A model generated the notes under the pieces. The model was not told the DNA's origin. It searched no databases and saw only the letters and a program-made list of their open reading frames with translations. 20,848 nucleotides of DNA, from contig JAHZAW010000004.1 in NCBI GenBank assembly GCA_019423725.1, positions 2,881 through 23,728 on the forward strand, written 5' to 3'. How positions within the stretch are numbered: the stretch's first letter is position 1; each line of letters opens with the position of its first letter. Positions 7,707 to 14,805 of this stretch are shown here, one piece after another. Source of the stretch: Clostridiales bacterium. Its GTDB lineage: Bacteria > Bacillota > Clostridia > Lachnospirales > Anaerotignaceae. The position numbers were made by a program, and so were the translations under genes.

Positions 7707-7976
7707 ATGGAAAAGAAAAATTCAATGAACGAAACTATGAGATTCAGCTCAGTTGAGAAGGAATATACCAGCGAGGCTGAGAAAATAATACTGACGGTAA
7801 CGGCTGCCCTTGAGGAGAAGGGATATAATCCTGTCAACCAGCTTGTAGGATATATACTTTCAGGAGACCCCACATATATAACCAGCTATAAGAACGCCAG
7901 AAGCATAATAAGAAAGCTGGAAAGAGACGAAATACTTGAGGAGATAGTAAAGGATTATCTCAGAAAAAGATCCTGA
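7707..7976 (+). CDS. IreB family regulatory phosphoprotein (UPF0297/YrzL)
   Basis: 89 residues, family-typical length. The core EKGYNPVNQLVGYILSGDP and the tail RKLERDEILEEIVKDYL are hallmarks of IreB/YrzL. In Enterococcus faecalis IreB is phosphorylated near its N-terminus by the PASTA-domain Ser/Thr kinase IreK and negatively affects cephalosporin resistance. Here the ETMRF segment keeps one threonine (T10) in the place of a reported phosphoacceptor. Start ATG 7707 has GGGAG upstream (7695-7699); an internal ATG at 7725 lacks a ribosome site. First gene of the ireB-ruvX-DUF1292 cluster conserved across Firmicutes. Confidence 0.93.
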   Translation: MEKKNSMNETMRFSSVEKEYTSEAEKIILTVTAALEEKGYNPVNQLVGYILSGDPTYITSYKNARSIIRKLERDEILEEIVKDYLRKRS

Positions 7977-7982
7977 TGGCAG

Positions 7983-7999
7983 TCTGCCCTAAGGGCGGA
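7983..7999 (+). other. Short hairpin before the ruvX ribosome site
   Basis: TCTGCCC and GGGCGGA can pair (one G-T wobble) with loop TAA in the 49-bp gap between ireB and ruvX. An alternative outer pairing is CAGTCT (7980-7985) with AGACTG (8006-8011), which reaches the ribosome site. No T-run follows, so it is not a terminator; it may affect ruvX translation or RNA stability. Confidence 0.3.
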
Positions 8000-8025
8000 G
8001 CCAATAGACTGAAAGGAAGAATACT

Positions 8026-8448
8026 TTGCGTATTTTAGGACTGGACCTGGGGGATAAGACAGTGGGAGTTGCCGTAAGCGACGGACTGGGACTGACCGCA
8101 CAGGGACTTGAAATAATAAGAAGGAACAATCCTGCCGAGTATAAACAGAGCCTTGGCAGGATCGAACAAATAATAAATGAATACGGTGTTGACACGATAG
8201 TTCTGGGATACCCGAAAAATCTTGACAACAGCGAAGGTGTACGCTGCGAAAAAACAAAGGCGTATAAGGAACGTTTAGAGAAGAGATTCCCCAAAATACC
8301 GGTGGTGCTGTGGGACGAAAGATTCAGTACCGTAGCTGCCAACAATTCCATGATGGAGGCTGGACTGAGCCACGACAAGAGAAAAAGCGTCATCGATAAG
8401 ATGGCGGCGGTATTCATACTTCAGGGATATCTTGACAGCAGAAGATAA
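8026..8448 (+). CDS. ruvX: Holliday junction resolvase-like RNase RuvX (YqgF)
   Basis: 140 residues, standard length. RNase H-like fold: LGLDLGDKTVGVAVSD contains the first catalytic Asp (D7); VLGYPKNLDNSEG and WDERFSTVAANN carry the second acidic region; DKMAAVFILQGYLD gives the last Asp. The family is linked to 16S/pre-rRNA 5' end processing and Holliday junction cleavage. The start is TTG at 8026, preceded by AAAGGAAG (8012-8019) at normal spacing; no ATG or GTG in frame would keep the LDLG strand intact. Second gene of the ireB cluster. Confidence 0.92.
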   Translation: MRILGLDLGDKTVGVAVSDGLGLTAQGLEIIRRNNPAEYKQSLGRIEQIINEYGVDTIVLGYPKNLDNSEGVRCEKTKAYKERLEKRFPKIPVVLWDERFSTVAANNSMMEAGLSHDKRKSVIDKMAAVFILQGYLDSRR

Positions 8449-8463
8449 GAAAGGGAGAAAAAA

Positions 8464-8766
8464 ATGTCAGACGAATTTAACAACAGTGAAGACCTTGATG
8501 AGGAAATGGAAGTCATCACAATGATCGACGACGAGACAGAGGAAGAAATAGAGTTTGTAGTTATCGACAGAAAGACTCTTAATGAAACGGAATACCTGCT
8601 TGTGATAGAGAGCTGCGACATTGACAATGATGAGGCTGAAGCAGCTGTGCTCAAGGTAGTGAGCGAATCCGACGAGGATATAACATATGCGGTGATCGAT
8701 GACGACGACGAGTTCGAGGCTGCTGCTGCACTTTTTGAGAGCGACGATTACGACGTTGAATACTGA
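8464..8766 (+). CDS. DUF1292 family acidic protein (YrzB-like)
   Basis: 100 residues, extremely acidic: over a third are Asp or Glu, with DDDDE and DETEEE runs. The order ITMIDDETEEEIEFVVID, EYLLVIES and EEAAVLKV-like strand pattern fits DUF1292 (UPF0473), the usual partner after ireB and ruvX in Firmicutes. Function of the family is not established. Ribosome site GAAAGGGAG lies 8451-8459. No membrane segment or signal peptide. Followed by a hairpin that probably ends the transcript. Confidence 0.88.
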   Translation: MSDEFNNSEDLDEEMEVITMIDDETEEEIEFVVIDRKTLNETEYLLVIESCDIDNDEAEAAVLKVVSESDEDITYAVIDDDDEFEAAAALFESDDYDVEY

Positions 8767-8784
8767 TATATGAAAAATTTTTTG

Positions 8785-8808
8785 CCGAAGGGATACTTCG
8801 GTGATTTT
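8785..8808 (+). terminator. Probable terminator after the DUF1292 gene
   Basis: CCGAAG (8785-8790) and CTTCGG (8796-8801) pair around GGATA, flanked by A/T-rich arms and followed by TGATTTTG. The stem is short and the T-run interrupted. Confidence 0.45.
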
Positions 8809-8940
8809 GTTGTGTCCGTTTTACCATGTACTGGCCATTTTAAGGCATAAGAGCTTTACGGCATAGAAAGATCGACAAGTCTATTAGTTAACTACATTTT
8901 TTGGCTCCATGTTGGGAGCAGAGATGGATAAGGACACATA

Positions 8941-8969
8941 TAAACATAGAAAATAGAAATATATAAAAT
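8941..8969 (+). promoter_or_regulatory. rnjA: Candidate promoter for rnjA
   Basis: TAAACA (8941-8946), 17-base spacer, TAAAAT (8964-8969) inside an A/T-rich stretch. The predicted leader of about 75 bases contains a GC-rich element at 8994-9011 in which GCCG (8996-8999) can pair with CGGC (9005-9008). Confidence 0.35.
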
Positions 8970-9050
8970 ATATGAATTGGATTTTTACATAGGCAGCCGA
9001 CGGGCGGCCGGTGTGATATATATAAAAATACAGGAACAGGAGGTGTTTTT

Positions 9051-10721
9051 TTGGCTTCAAAAAAACCAAAGTTAAAAGTGATTTCTTTGGGCGGATTACA
9101 GGAGATCGGTAAAAACATGACGGTCCTGGAATATGACAACGATATAATAATAATCGACTGCGGTCTTGCATTCCCTGAGGACGATATGCTTGGAATAGAC
9201 CTGGTCATACCAGATACGTCATACCTTATCAAAAATATGGAGAAGATAAGGGGCATCGTGCTGACCCATGGACACGAAGACCATATCGGAGCTCTTCCCT
9301 ACGTCCTTAAAGAGATAAATGTCCCGGTATTCGGAACGCTTCTTACACTGGGACTTCTTGAGAACAAACTTAAGGAACACGGACTCAACAAGCTTGTTAC
9401 TCTCCACACAGTAGTCCCCAGAGAAAAGGTAAAACTGGGATGTTTCCAGGTGGAATTCATCCACACGAACCATTCAATAGCTGATGCGGTGGCATTGGCC
9501 ATAACTACACCGGTGGGAGTTGTAGTCCATACAGGAGACTTCAAGGTGGACTATACGCCCATTGACGGAGAGATACTGGACCTCCATAGATTTGCCGAGC
9601 TTGGCAGGGATGGAGTGCTGTTGCTTATGAGCGACAGCACCAACGCCGAAAGAAAGGGTTTTACCATGTCAGAAAGCTCAGTTGGAGGGGTATTTGACAA
9701 CATTTTCAGGGAGACGCCTAAAAACAGGATAATGGTGGCCACATTCTCATCCAATATCCACCGTATCCAGCAGATAGTCAATTCAGCCTATAAATACGGC
9801 AGAAAGGTGGCCATAATAGGAAGAAGCATGGTCAATGCCGTTAAAACATCCATAGAGCTGGAATATCTCAATATGCCGGATAACACACTCATAGACATAA
9901 GCGAGATAAAAAACTATCCCGATGACAAACTTGTTATAATCACCACAGGAAGCCAGGGAGAGACCATGTCGGCTCTTTCCAGGATAGCATCCAATGAGCA
10001 TAAACAGGTTTCCATAAAACCCGGTGATAAAATAATAATCAGTGCGTCATCCATACCAGGAAACGAAAAAAATATATCAAATGTAATAAATGAGCTCACA
10101 AGAAAGGGCGCTGACGTGGTATATTCAGGAATAGCGGATATCCATGTATCAGGACATGCCAGACAGGAAGAGCTGAAACTTATGCTTTCCCTTGTGAAGC
10201 CCAAGTATTTTATGCCCGTCCATGGCGAGTATGTGCATCTTCTCAGCCATAAGGACATAGCTGTATCCCTTGGCATACCCAGGGAAAACATATTTATAAT
10301 GAATATCGGAGATGTCCTGGAGCTTTCCAAAAAAGACGCCAAGATAAACGGTACGGTGCCTGCTGGACAGGTGCTCGTTGACGGCCTCGGTGTCGGAGAC
10401 GTTGGCAATATAGTTCTCAGGGATAGGAAGAACCTTTCAGAAAATGGACTTATGGTGGTAGTTGTAACCATAGATTCAGCTTCAGGAACGATACTTGCCG
10501 GACCGGATATAATCTCCAGAGGCTTTGTCTATGTGAGAGAATCCGAAGGCCTTATGGAAGAGGCGAGAAATGTCATAAACGACGCCCTTATGAAGTGCGA
10601 GACAAGACATATCTCCGGCTGGTCGAACATCAAAAACGTAATAAAAGACACGCTTAAAAATTTCCTCTGGCAGAAGACCAAGAGAAGTCCTGTCATACTG
10701 CCCATAATCATGGAGATATAA
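9051..10721 (+). CDS. rnjA: Ribonuclease J (endo/5'-3' exoribonuclease)
   Basis: 556 residues, the family's normal length. Order of domains: beta-lactamase core, beta-CASP insertion (about 205-350), return to the core, and C-terminal domain (about 455-556). The zinc site THGHEDHIG has H73, H75, D77 and H78; later ligands lie in HTNHSIADA and VVHTGDFK; SSIPGNEK and the HVSGHA segment are beta-CASP motifs. It degrades and matures RNA from the 5' end and internally, as in Bacillus J1. The start is TTG 9051 with AGGAGGTG at 9038-9045, five bases upstream. The ylbF-like gene follows after 10 bases. Confidence 0.95.
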   Translation: MASKKPKLKVISLGGLQEIGKNMTVLEYDNDIIIIDCGLAFPEDDMLGIDLVIPDTSYLIKNMEKIRGIVLTHGHEDHIGALPYVLKEINVPVFGTLLTLGLLENKLKEHGLNKLVTLHTVVPREKVKLGCFQVEFIHTNHSIADAVALAITTPVGVVVHTGDFKVDYTPIDGEILDLHRFAELGRDGVLLLMSDSTNAERKGFTMSESSVGGVFDNIFRETPKNRIMVATFSSNIHRIQQIVNSAYKYGRKVAIIGRSMVNAVKTSIELEYLNMPDNTLIDISEIKNYPDDKLVIITTGSQGETMSALSRIASNEHKQVSIKPGDKIIISASSIPGNEKNISNVINELTRKGADVVYSGIADIHVSGHARQEELKLMLSLVKPKYFMPVHGEYVHLLSHKDIAVSLGIPRENIFIMNIGDVLELSKKDAKINGTVPAGQVLVDGLGVGDVGNIVLRDRKNLSENGLMVVVVTIDSASGTILAGPDIISRGFVYVRESEGLMEEARNVINDALMKCETRHISGWSNIKNVIKDTLKNFLWQKTKRSPVILPIIMEI

Positions 10722-10731
10722 GGTAAACTAA

Positions 10732-11040
10732 ATGAAAAATGTGGAAAACGCCGTTGGGAAACTGGTGGCGGCTCTGGCGGATACGAAGGAATACCGTGAG
10801 TATATGAAGGCCAGGGCAAAGATCGCTCCGGACGAGATGGAGAGCGTTAACGCCTATAAACGTCTGAGGGCGTCACTTATGATGAATCATTCTGACGAGG
10901 ATGAGAGAAGGGCAAAGGAACTTGGCAGCCGTCTCTTGCTCAATCCGGATACCAGGAATTATATGCTTTGTGAAAAAAGGATATTGAACATGGTGGCCGG
11001 GATATATGATGAAATTGGAAGCGGTCTTAAAATAGTATAA
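10732..11040 (+). CDS. YlbF/YmcA family protein
   Basis: 102 residues, all helical, with the pattern LVAALADTKEYREYMKA, then VNAYKRLR and LLLNPDTRNYMLCEKRI, matching the YlbF/YmcA (Com_YlbF) family. In Bacillus subtilis YlbF, YmcA and YaaT form a complex that directs RNase Y and affects competence, sporulation and biofilm. Here it sits 10 bases after rnjA with a modest ribosome site (AAGG, 10720-10723) and is closed by a strong terminator, so it is expressed with RNase J. A link to RNA decay is therefore plausible but inferred. Confidence 0.82.
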   Translation: MKNVENAVGKLVAALADTKEYREYMKARAKIAPDEMESVNAYKRLRASLMMNHSDEDERRAKELGSRLLLNPDTRNYMLCEKRILNMVAGIYDEIGSGLKIV

Positions 11041-11044
11041 GGAT

Positions 11045-11077
11045 AAAACCCCTCTGTATAACGCAGAGGGGTTTTTT
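11045..11077 (+). terminator. Strong intrinsic terminator after rnjA-ylbF
   Basis: AAAACCCCTCTG (11045-11056) and CAGAGGGGTTTT (11064-11075) form a 12-bp stem with a 7-base loop, ending in six T. Confidence 0.95.
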
Positions 11078-11105
11078 AATAACTTCTTAATCCCAGGTTT
11101 TGATA

Positions 11106-11134
11106 TTGCCAATCCTGGAAAAACCTTTTATAAT
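11106..11134 (+). promoter_or_regulatory. Promoter of the VanY-type gene
   Basis: TTGCCA (11106-11111), 17-base spacer, TATAAT (11129-11134). CCAGG (11093-11097) and CCTGG (11114-11118) form an inverted repeat across the -35 box that could be an operator. Confidence 0.75.
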
Positions 11135-11169
11135 ATAAAACATCGAAAAATGAAGGAAGGTGTCGCAGT

Positions 11170-12072
11170 ATGTCAAAGGCGTCAACGGCGTTGACAGCCA
11201 TGGTTTTAGCAGTAATAATGAGCGTGCCGGTTTTCGGGGATACATTTGTCGATACCGGTATATTGAGACTGGTAAACTCAAGCCATACTATATCAAGGGA
11301 CTATGTGCCGGATATGGTCCAGTATAAGGATACCTCATATTATCTCAATGAAGAAGCGGCAGCGTCTTTATCAAGGATGCTTTCAGATATGGAAAAGGAA
11401 CTGGGAGAGGCACCGATGGTAGTAAGTACATACCGTTCCTATGACAGGCAGGAGGAAGTATATAACAGGGATGTGAACAGTGCGGTGGAAAGCGGTGTTG
11501 ATATAGCCGATGCCATAAAGGGCACCAGCAGATACATAGCTCTTCCGGGAGCCAGTGAGCATCAGACGGCCCTTGCCATAGACCTTTCAAATGACGGATC
11601 TCTTGAGGAGGATTTCATTGAGACGGAAGCCGGAGTATGGATAAAGGAGAACTGCCATAAATATGGTTTTGTTGTCAGGTATCCCAAGGAAAAGGAAGTC
11701 TATACAAAGATAGGTTATGAACCATGGCATATCAGGTATCTGGGACAGCCGTTTTCGGATATACTTTATGAAAACGACTGGTGTCTTGAGGAGTTTATAG
11801 CATATATGAAAAATAATGGACACTTGCTTTGGATAGATGATGACAATGTTTGGTATATGTATTTTACAGAGAAACCGCAGGAATTTTTTGATTCCAACAC
11901 GGCGGTATCTGATACAAACAGCGGCGGATACATAGTTACCACAAGAAAAAGCAGGGATTCCTTTATAACGGTCTTTGACAATGAATCAAAGGCAAAAAAG
12001 GATATGCAGTTAAAACTGTATACGATGATAAATGAGAATATTTCGCAGCAGAATGACGGACAGGCTGGCTAA
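11170..12072 (+). CDS. VanY-type D-alanyl-D-alanine carboxypeptidase (peptidase M15B)
   Basis: 300 residues with an N-terminal signal peptide (hydrophobic about 6-22, cleavage probably after VFG). The M15 zinc metallopeptidase core runs from about 55 to 200: STYRSYDRQEEVY, then SEHQTALAIDLS with zinc ligands H131 and D138, and YEPWHIRYLG with catalytic E184 and zinc ligand H187. It trims the terminal D-Ala from peptidoglycan stem peptides outside the membrane. The usual SxHxxGxAxD glycine is Ala here (A134). A further ~100 residues after the catalytic core contain an aromatic-rich segment of unknown role. Ribosome site AAGGAAGGTG precedes ATG 11170. Flanked by its own promoter and a terminator, so monocistronic; nothing nearby suggests vancomycin resistance. 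Confidence 0.9.
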   Translation: MSKASTALTAMVLAVIMSVPVFGDTFVDTGILRLVNSSHTISRDYVPDMVQYKDTSYYLNEEAAASLSRMLSDMEKELGEAPMVVSTYRSYDRQEEVYNRDVNSAVESGVDIADAIKGTSRYIALPGASEHQTALAIDLSNDGSLEEDFIETEAGVWIKENCHKYGFVVRYPKEKEVYTKIGYEPWHIRYLGQPFSDILYENDWCLEEFIAYMKNNGHLLWIDDDNVWYMYFTEKPQEFFDSNTAVSDTNSGGYIVTTRKSRDSFITVFDNESKAKKDMQLKLYTMINENISQQNDGQAG

Positions 12073-12091
12073 TAACAGTTCTGTCCTTTTT
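12058..12091 (+). terminator. Terminator overlapping the end of the VanY-type gene
   Basis: GGACAG (12058-12063) pairs with CTGTCC (12081-12086), with an inner CTG/CAG pairing, followed by TTTTT. The stop codon (12070-12072) lies in the loop, so the hairpin covers the last codons. Confidence 0.6.
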
Positions 12092-12186
12092 GCTTTTATT
12101 AGAACTTTTAAGAAAATTTCGGGCATTAAAGGTTAAGTAGCGGTATAGGGATGATAGTACTGCCGGCCTAAAATGCAGACAAAAAA

Positions 12187-12678
12187 TTAAATATTATAGG
12201 TGTAGGCAGTTTCCTTGAGTATTTTTCCGCCTATATTGTCTTCTAAAATTTTCCCGCTTAAAACGAAGCCTGATTTTTCGTAAAATTTTCTTGCTCTGAT
12301 ATTTTCTTCAAGGACCCATAAAAATATATTTTTAAAGTTCAAATTAGATAATTCAGATATGGTTTTGTCAAGAAGCTGTTTTCCGATACCCTTATCCATA
12401 TATTCAGGAAGAAGATATATGGACACTATTTCGCCAAAATCCTGGAAGTCAAAGAATCTGGAACGGCAGTAAGTAGATACGCCTATAAACTTCCCATTAT
12501 CCAGCATAACCAGAATATTCATTTCAGGGGATTTTAAATGGGGTATCCAGTTTCCACATGGAATGCTGTCAAGGAATGTTTGAGGAATTATATTTTTATA
12601 GGCATATTTCCAGCTTTCCTCATAAATATGGCTTATTTTAGATAAATCATCATTGGAATTAAGGTGTCTGATTTCCAT
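12187..12678 (-). CDS. GNAT family N-acetyltransferase
   Basis: 163 residues, normal for the family. Motif A is EIVSIYLLPEYMDKGIGKQLLDK, in which DKGIGK corresponds to the (Q/R)xxGx(G/A) acetyl-CoA pyrophosphate loop; ENIRARKFYEKSGF is motif B with the usual KFYEKxGF. It transfers an acetyl group from acetyl-CoA to an unknown amine. Start ATG at 12678 has GGAGGG just upstream on the minus strand. It lies alone between two plus-strand units with its own promoter and is visibly more A/T-rich than its surroundings (12301-12360 has 12 G/C of 60), suggesting a more recent arrival. No clear minus-strand terminator was found downstream. Confidence 0.88.
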   Translation of the reverse strand: MEIRHLNSNDDLSKISHIYEESWKYAYKNIIPQTFLDSIPCGNWIPHLKSPEMNILVMLDNGKFIGVSTYCRSRFFDFQDFGEIVSIYLLPEYMDKGIGKQLLDKTISELSNLNFKNIFLWVLEENIRARKFYEKSGFVLSGKILEDNIGGKILKETAYTYNI

Positions 12679-12713
12679 TGTATCCCTCCATAGAACATAA
12701 AATTTTTAATTTA

Positions 12714-12742
12714 AATCTAGCATAAGTTTTTCAATATATCAA
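12714..12742 (-). promoter_or_regulatory. Promoter of the GNAT gene
   Basis: On the minus strand: TTGATA (12742-12737), 17-base spacer, TAGATT (12719-12714), with an extended -10 TGC. Leader about 30 bases to the ATG. Confidence 0.6.
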
Positions 12743-12799
12743 CTTATTATGAAGTATAAACTGTCTTAAAAATCTATAAATGCTCTTTTGGCTCTTTTG

Positions 12800-12828
12800 T
12801 TGCCATAGGGCCGAGGGTTGTGTATAAT
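12800..12828 (+). promoter_or_regulatory. Promoter of the rnhB-gpsA operon
   Basis: TTGCCA (12800-12805), 17-base spacer, perfect TATAAT (12823-12828). Predicted transcript start is near 12835, immediately before the ribosome site, so the leader is only about 14 bases. No other good promoter was seen before gpsA. Confidence 0.8.
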
Positions 12829-12848
12829 ATAAAGTTGAGGTGTTAGAG

Positions 12849-13619
12849 TTGTCTGTTAAAATAAATGAGATAAAGGAATTATTAGAAAATACCCCCATAA
12901 ATGATATACCGCTCAGGCTCCAGGATCTCAAAGATGATGACAGAGCCGGGGTCGTAAAACTTATGGAAAAATATCAGAAGAAATATGACGCCCATTTAAA
13001 GGAGATGGAGAGGCTCAGGGAAATATCCGCCTTTGAGATGGAACTGAGAAAAAAGGGATATGAGCTCATCGCAGGCATAGACGAGGTGGGACGAGGACCT
13101 TTAGCCGGACCCGTCATAACGGCGGCAGTCATACTTCCCCAAAACTGTGCCATAGAGGGCATAAACGATTCCAAGAAACTTTCAGCCTCAAAAAGGGAGT
13201 ATCTTTCGGAGAAAATAAAGGAAGGGGCTCTGGCCTATGCCTTTGGTTCAGCCTCACCCGAAGAAATAGACGACATAAACATACTTCAGGCCACCTACAG
13301 GGCTATGAAAAAGGCCATAGAGGGGCTTAAAATAAAGCCGGATTTTGTTTTGGCTGATGCGGTCACCATACCGGAGATAACCATGCCCCAGAAGGGCATA
13401 ATCCATGGAGATGCCAGGAGCATATCCATAGGTGCGGCCAGCATAATAGCCAAGGTGGAGAGGGACGCTATGATGAGCGCCTATGAGGAAGTTTATCCGG
13501 GATATGGATTTGACAGGAATAAGGGTTATGGTTCAGCGGAGCATATAGAAGCGCTCAAGAGGCTTGGACCCTGCCCCATACATAGAAGAACATTTATCAA
13601 AAATTTCGTGGAGATATGA
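12849..13619 (+). CDS. rnhB: Ribonuclease HII
   Basis: 256 residues, close to the ~255 of Bacillus RnhB, including the N-terminal extension of about 70 helical residues typical of Firmicutes. Catalytic core: YELIAGIDEVGRGPLAGP with D78 and E79, DFVLADA with the third acidic residue, and KVERDAMM with the fourth. It cuts RNA in RNA/DNA hybrids and removes single misincorporated ribonucleotides. TTG 12849 is chosen because TTGAGGTG (12835-12842) is correctly placed before it; the in-frame GTG at 12840 is itself part of that ribosome site. Stop overlaps the next ATG by 4 bases (ATGA). First gene of the seven-gene operon. Confidence 0.94.
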   Translation: MSVKINEIKELLENTPINDIPLRLQDLKDDDRAGVVKLMEKYQKKYDAHLKEMERLREISAFEMELRKKGYELIAGIDEVGRGPLAGPVITAAVILPQNCAIEGINDSKKLSASKREYLSEKIKEGALAYAFGSASPEEIDDINILQATYRAMKKAIEGLKIKPDFVLADAVTIPEITMPQKGIIHGDARSISIGAASIIAKVERDAMMSAYEEVYPGYGFDRNKGYGSAEHIEALKRLGPCPIHRRTFIKNFVEI

Positions 13620-13993
13620 AAAACAACAGGATCGTAGGAAATGCCGCGGAGGAAGCGGCGGCGCTGTGGATAGAAAAGAATAAGGGATACAGCATTTTAG
13701 AGAGAAATTACAGCTGTCCTGCCGGAGAAATAGATATAATCGCTAAGGACGGGGACACAACGGTATTTATAGAAGTGAAATACCGTAAAAGCGCAGAAAG
13801 CGGCTACCCGTCGGAGGCTGTGACCAGACAGAAACAGATAAGGATAATAAGGTCCGCCATGGTGTATGTTTCAAAAAATGATGACAGGGAAAATATAAGG
13901 TTCGATGTGGCGGAAGTGATGGACAGGAATGGCAGGAAATATATAAGATATATGGAAAACGCTTTTGAATGGAGGTCATGTCCATGGTATTGA
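13616..13993 (+). CDS. YraN family (UPF0102) nuclease-fold protein
   Basis: 125 residues, normal length. The segment GNAAEEAAALWIEKN begins the family, and AGEIDIIAKDGDTTVFIEVKYRK gives the restriction-endonuclease-like core (E-I-D and E-V-K pattern). The family is widespread next to rnhB and is presumed to be a nuclease or resolvase, but its role is not settled. ATG 13616 overlaps the rnhB stop by 4 bases. The end overlaps the start of pgeF by 10 bases, and pgeF's ribosome site is inside this gene. Confidence 0.9.
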   Translation: MKNNRIVGNAAEEAAALWIEKNKGYSILERNYSCPAGEIDIIAKDGDTTVFIEVKYRKSAESGYPSEAVTRQKQIRIIRSAMVYVSKNDDRENIRFDVAEVMDRNGRKYIRYMENAFEWRSCPWY

Positions 13994-14796
13994 ATAAAAA
14001 GGGAGAACTTGAGTACTATACATTTGAAAGTCTTGATAAGACCGGGATCGTGGGACATTGTTTCACCACAAGGCTGGGAGGAGTCAGCGAAGGATATCTG
14101 AGCTCCCTGAACCTGGGATTTTCAAGAGGGGATAAAAAGGAAAACGTCGATAAAAATTTTGATATAATATGTTCTGCCCTTGGGGTAAGGAAGGAAGACT
14201 GTGTTACCCTGAGACAGGTACATTCCACAAAAATAGTAAAGGCTGAGGAAAACCTCAAAGGCATGGGATTCAGGGACGACCTGGAGCGCATAGAGGCCGA
14301 CGGGCTCATAACAAATAAAAAGGGCATAGTGCTTGTGACATTCCATGCGGACTGTGTACCCCTTTATTTTGTGGATAGGAAAAATAAGGCCATTGGTATG
14401 GCCCATTCCGGCTGGAGGGGAACCGCTGACCGTATGGGAGAAAAAATGCTCAAAAGGATGAAAGAGGAGTATGGCACAGACCCCGCCGATGTGACAGCTG
14501 CCATTGGACCGTCCATAGGAAAATGCTGTTTCCAGGTGGATAAGCCGGTGGTGGACATATTTAATGAAAATTTTGATTTTGCTGGTAAATACATAAGGGA
14601 TGATGAGACATACCCGGGCAAATATAAGATTGATCTTTGGGGCATAAATAAAGAGATGTTTATGGAGTGCGGCGTCAGGGAAGAGAACATAGAGATAAGC
14701 GGACTGTGTACCATGTGCAGGCCGGATATATTCTATTCCCACCGTGTCATGGGAGAAGAGCGCGGCACCATGGGAGCCTTCCTTTTTTTGAAATGA
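13984..14796 (+). CDS. pgeF: Peptidoglycan editing factor PgeF (YfiH/YlmD, laccase-domain family)
   Basis: 270 residues. The zinc triad of the family is visible: H80 (LRQVHS), C124 (FHADCVP) and H141 (GMAHSGWRGT). The C-terminal CTMCRPDIFYSHR signature is typical too. In Escherichia coli the homologue removes wrongly built UDP-MurNAc-L-Ser, and related proteins have purine nucleoside phosphorylase or oxidase activity in vitro. Three in-frame ATGs lie at 13969, 13978 and 13984; 13984 is chosen because GGAGG at 13971-13975 is 8 bases before it, while the other two overlap or abut the ribosome site. Third gene of the operon; the DUF512 gene's ribosome site overlaps the stop. Confidence 0.92.
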   Translation: MVLNKKGELEYYTFESLDKTGIVGHCFTTRLGGVSEGYLSSLNLGFSRGDKKENVDKNFDIICSALGVRKEDCVTLRQVHSTKIVKAEENLKGMGFRDDLERIEADGLITNKKGIVLVTFHADCVPLYFVDRKNKAIGMAHSGWRGTADRMGEKMLKRMKEEYGTDPADVTAAIGPSIGKCCFQVDKPVVDIFNENFDFAGKYIRDDETYPGKYKIDLWGINKEMFMECGVREENIEISGLCTMCRPDIFYSHRVMGEERGTMGAFLFLK

Positions 14797-14805
14797 GGTA
14801 ATTTT

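Noticed and set aside
1074..7995. The 12-base string CTGCCCTAAGGG occurs at 1074-1085 and 7984-7995, both times in a gap just before a start codon.
   Set aside because: In a 20.8-kb window about a dozen 12-base coincidences are expected by chance, and the surrounding bases differ, so it is not treated as a repeat family.
11170..12072. VanY-type gene as part of a vancomycin resistance cluster.
   Set aside because: No vanH, vanA/B-type ligase, vanX or two-component genes nearby; it is a single gene with its own promoter and terminator.
12163..12186. Hairpin CTGC/GCAG after the GNAT gene as its terminator.
   Set aside because: Stem is only 4 bp and on the minus strand the T-run comes before, not after, the stem.
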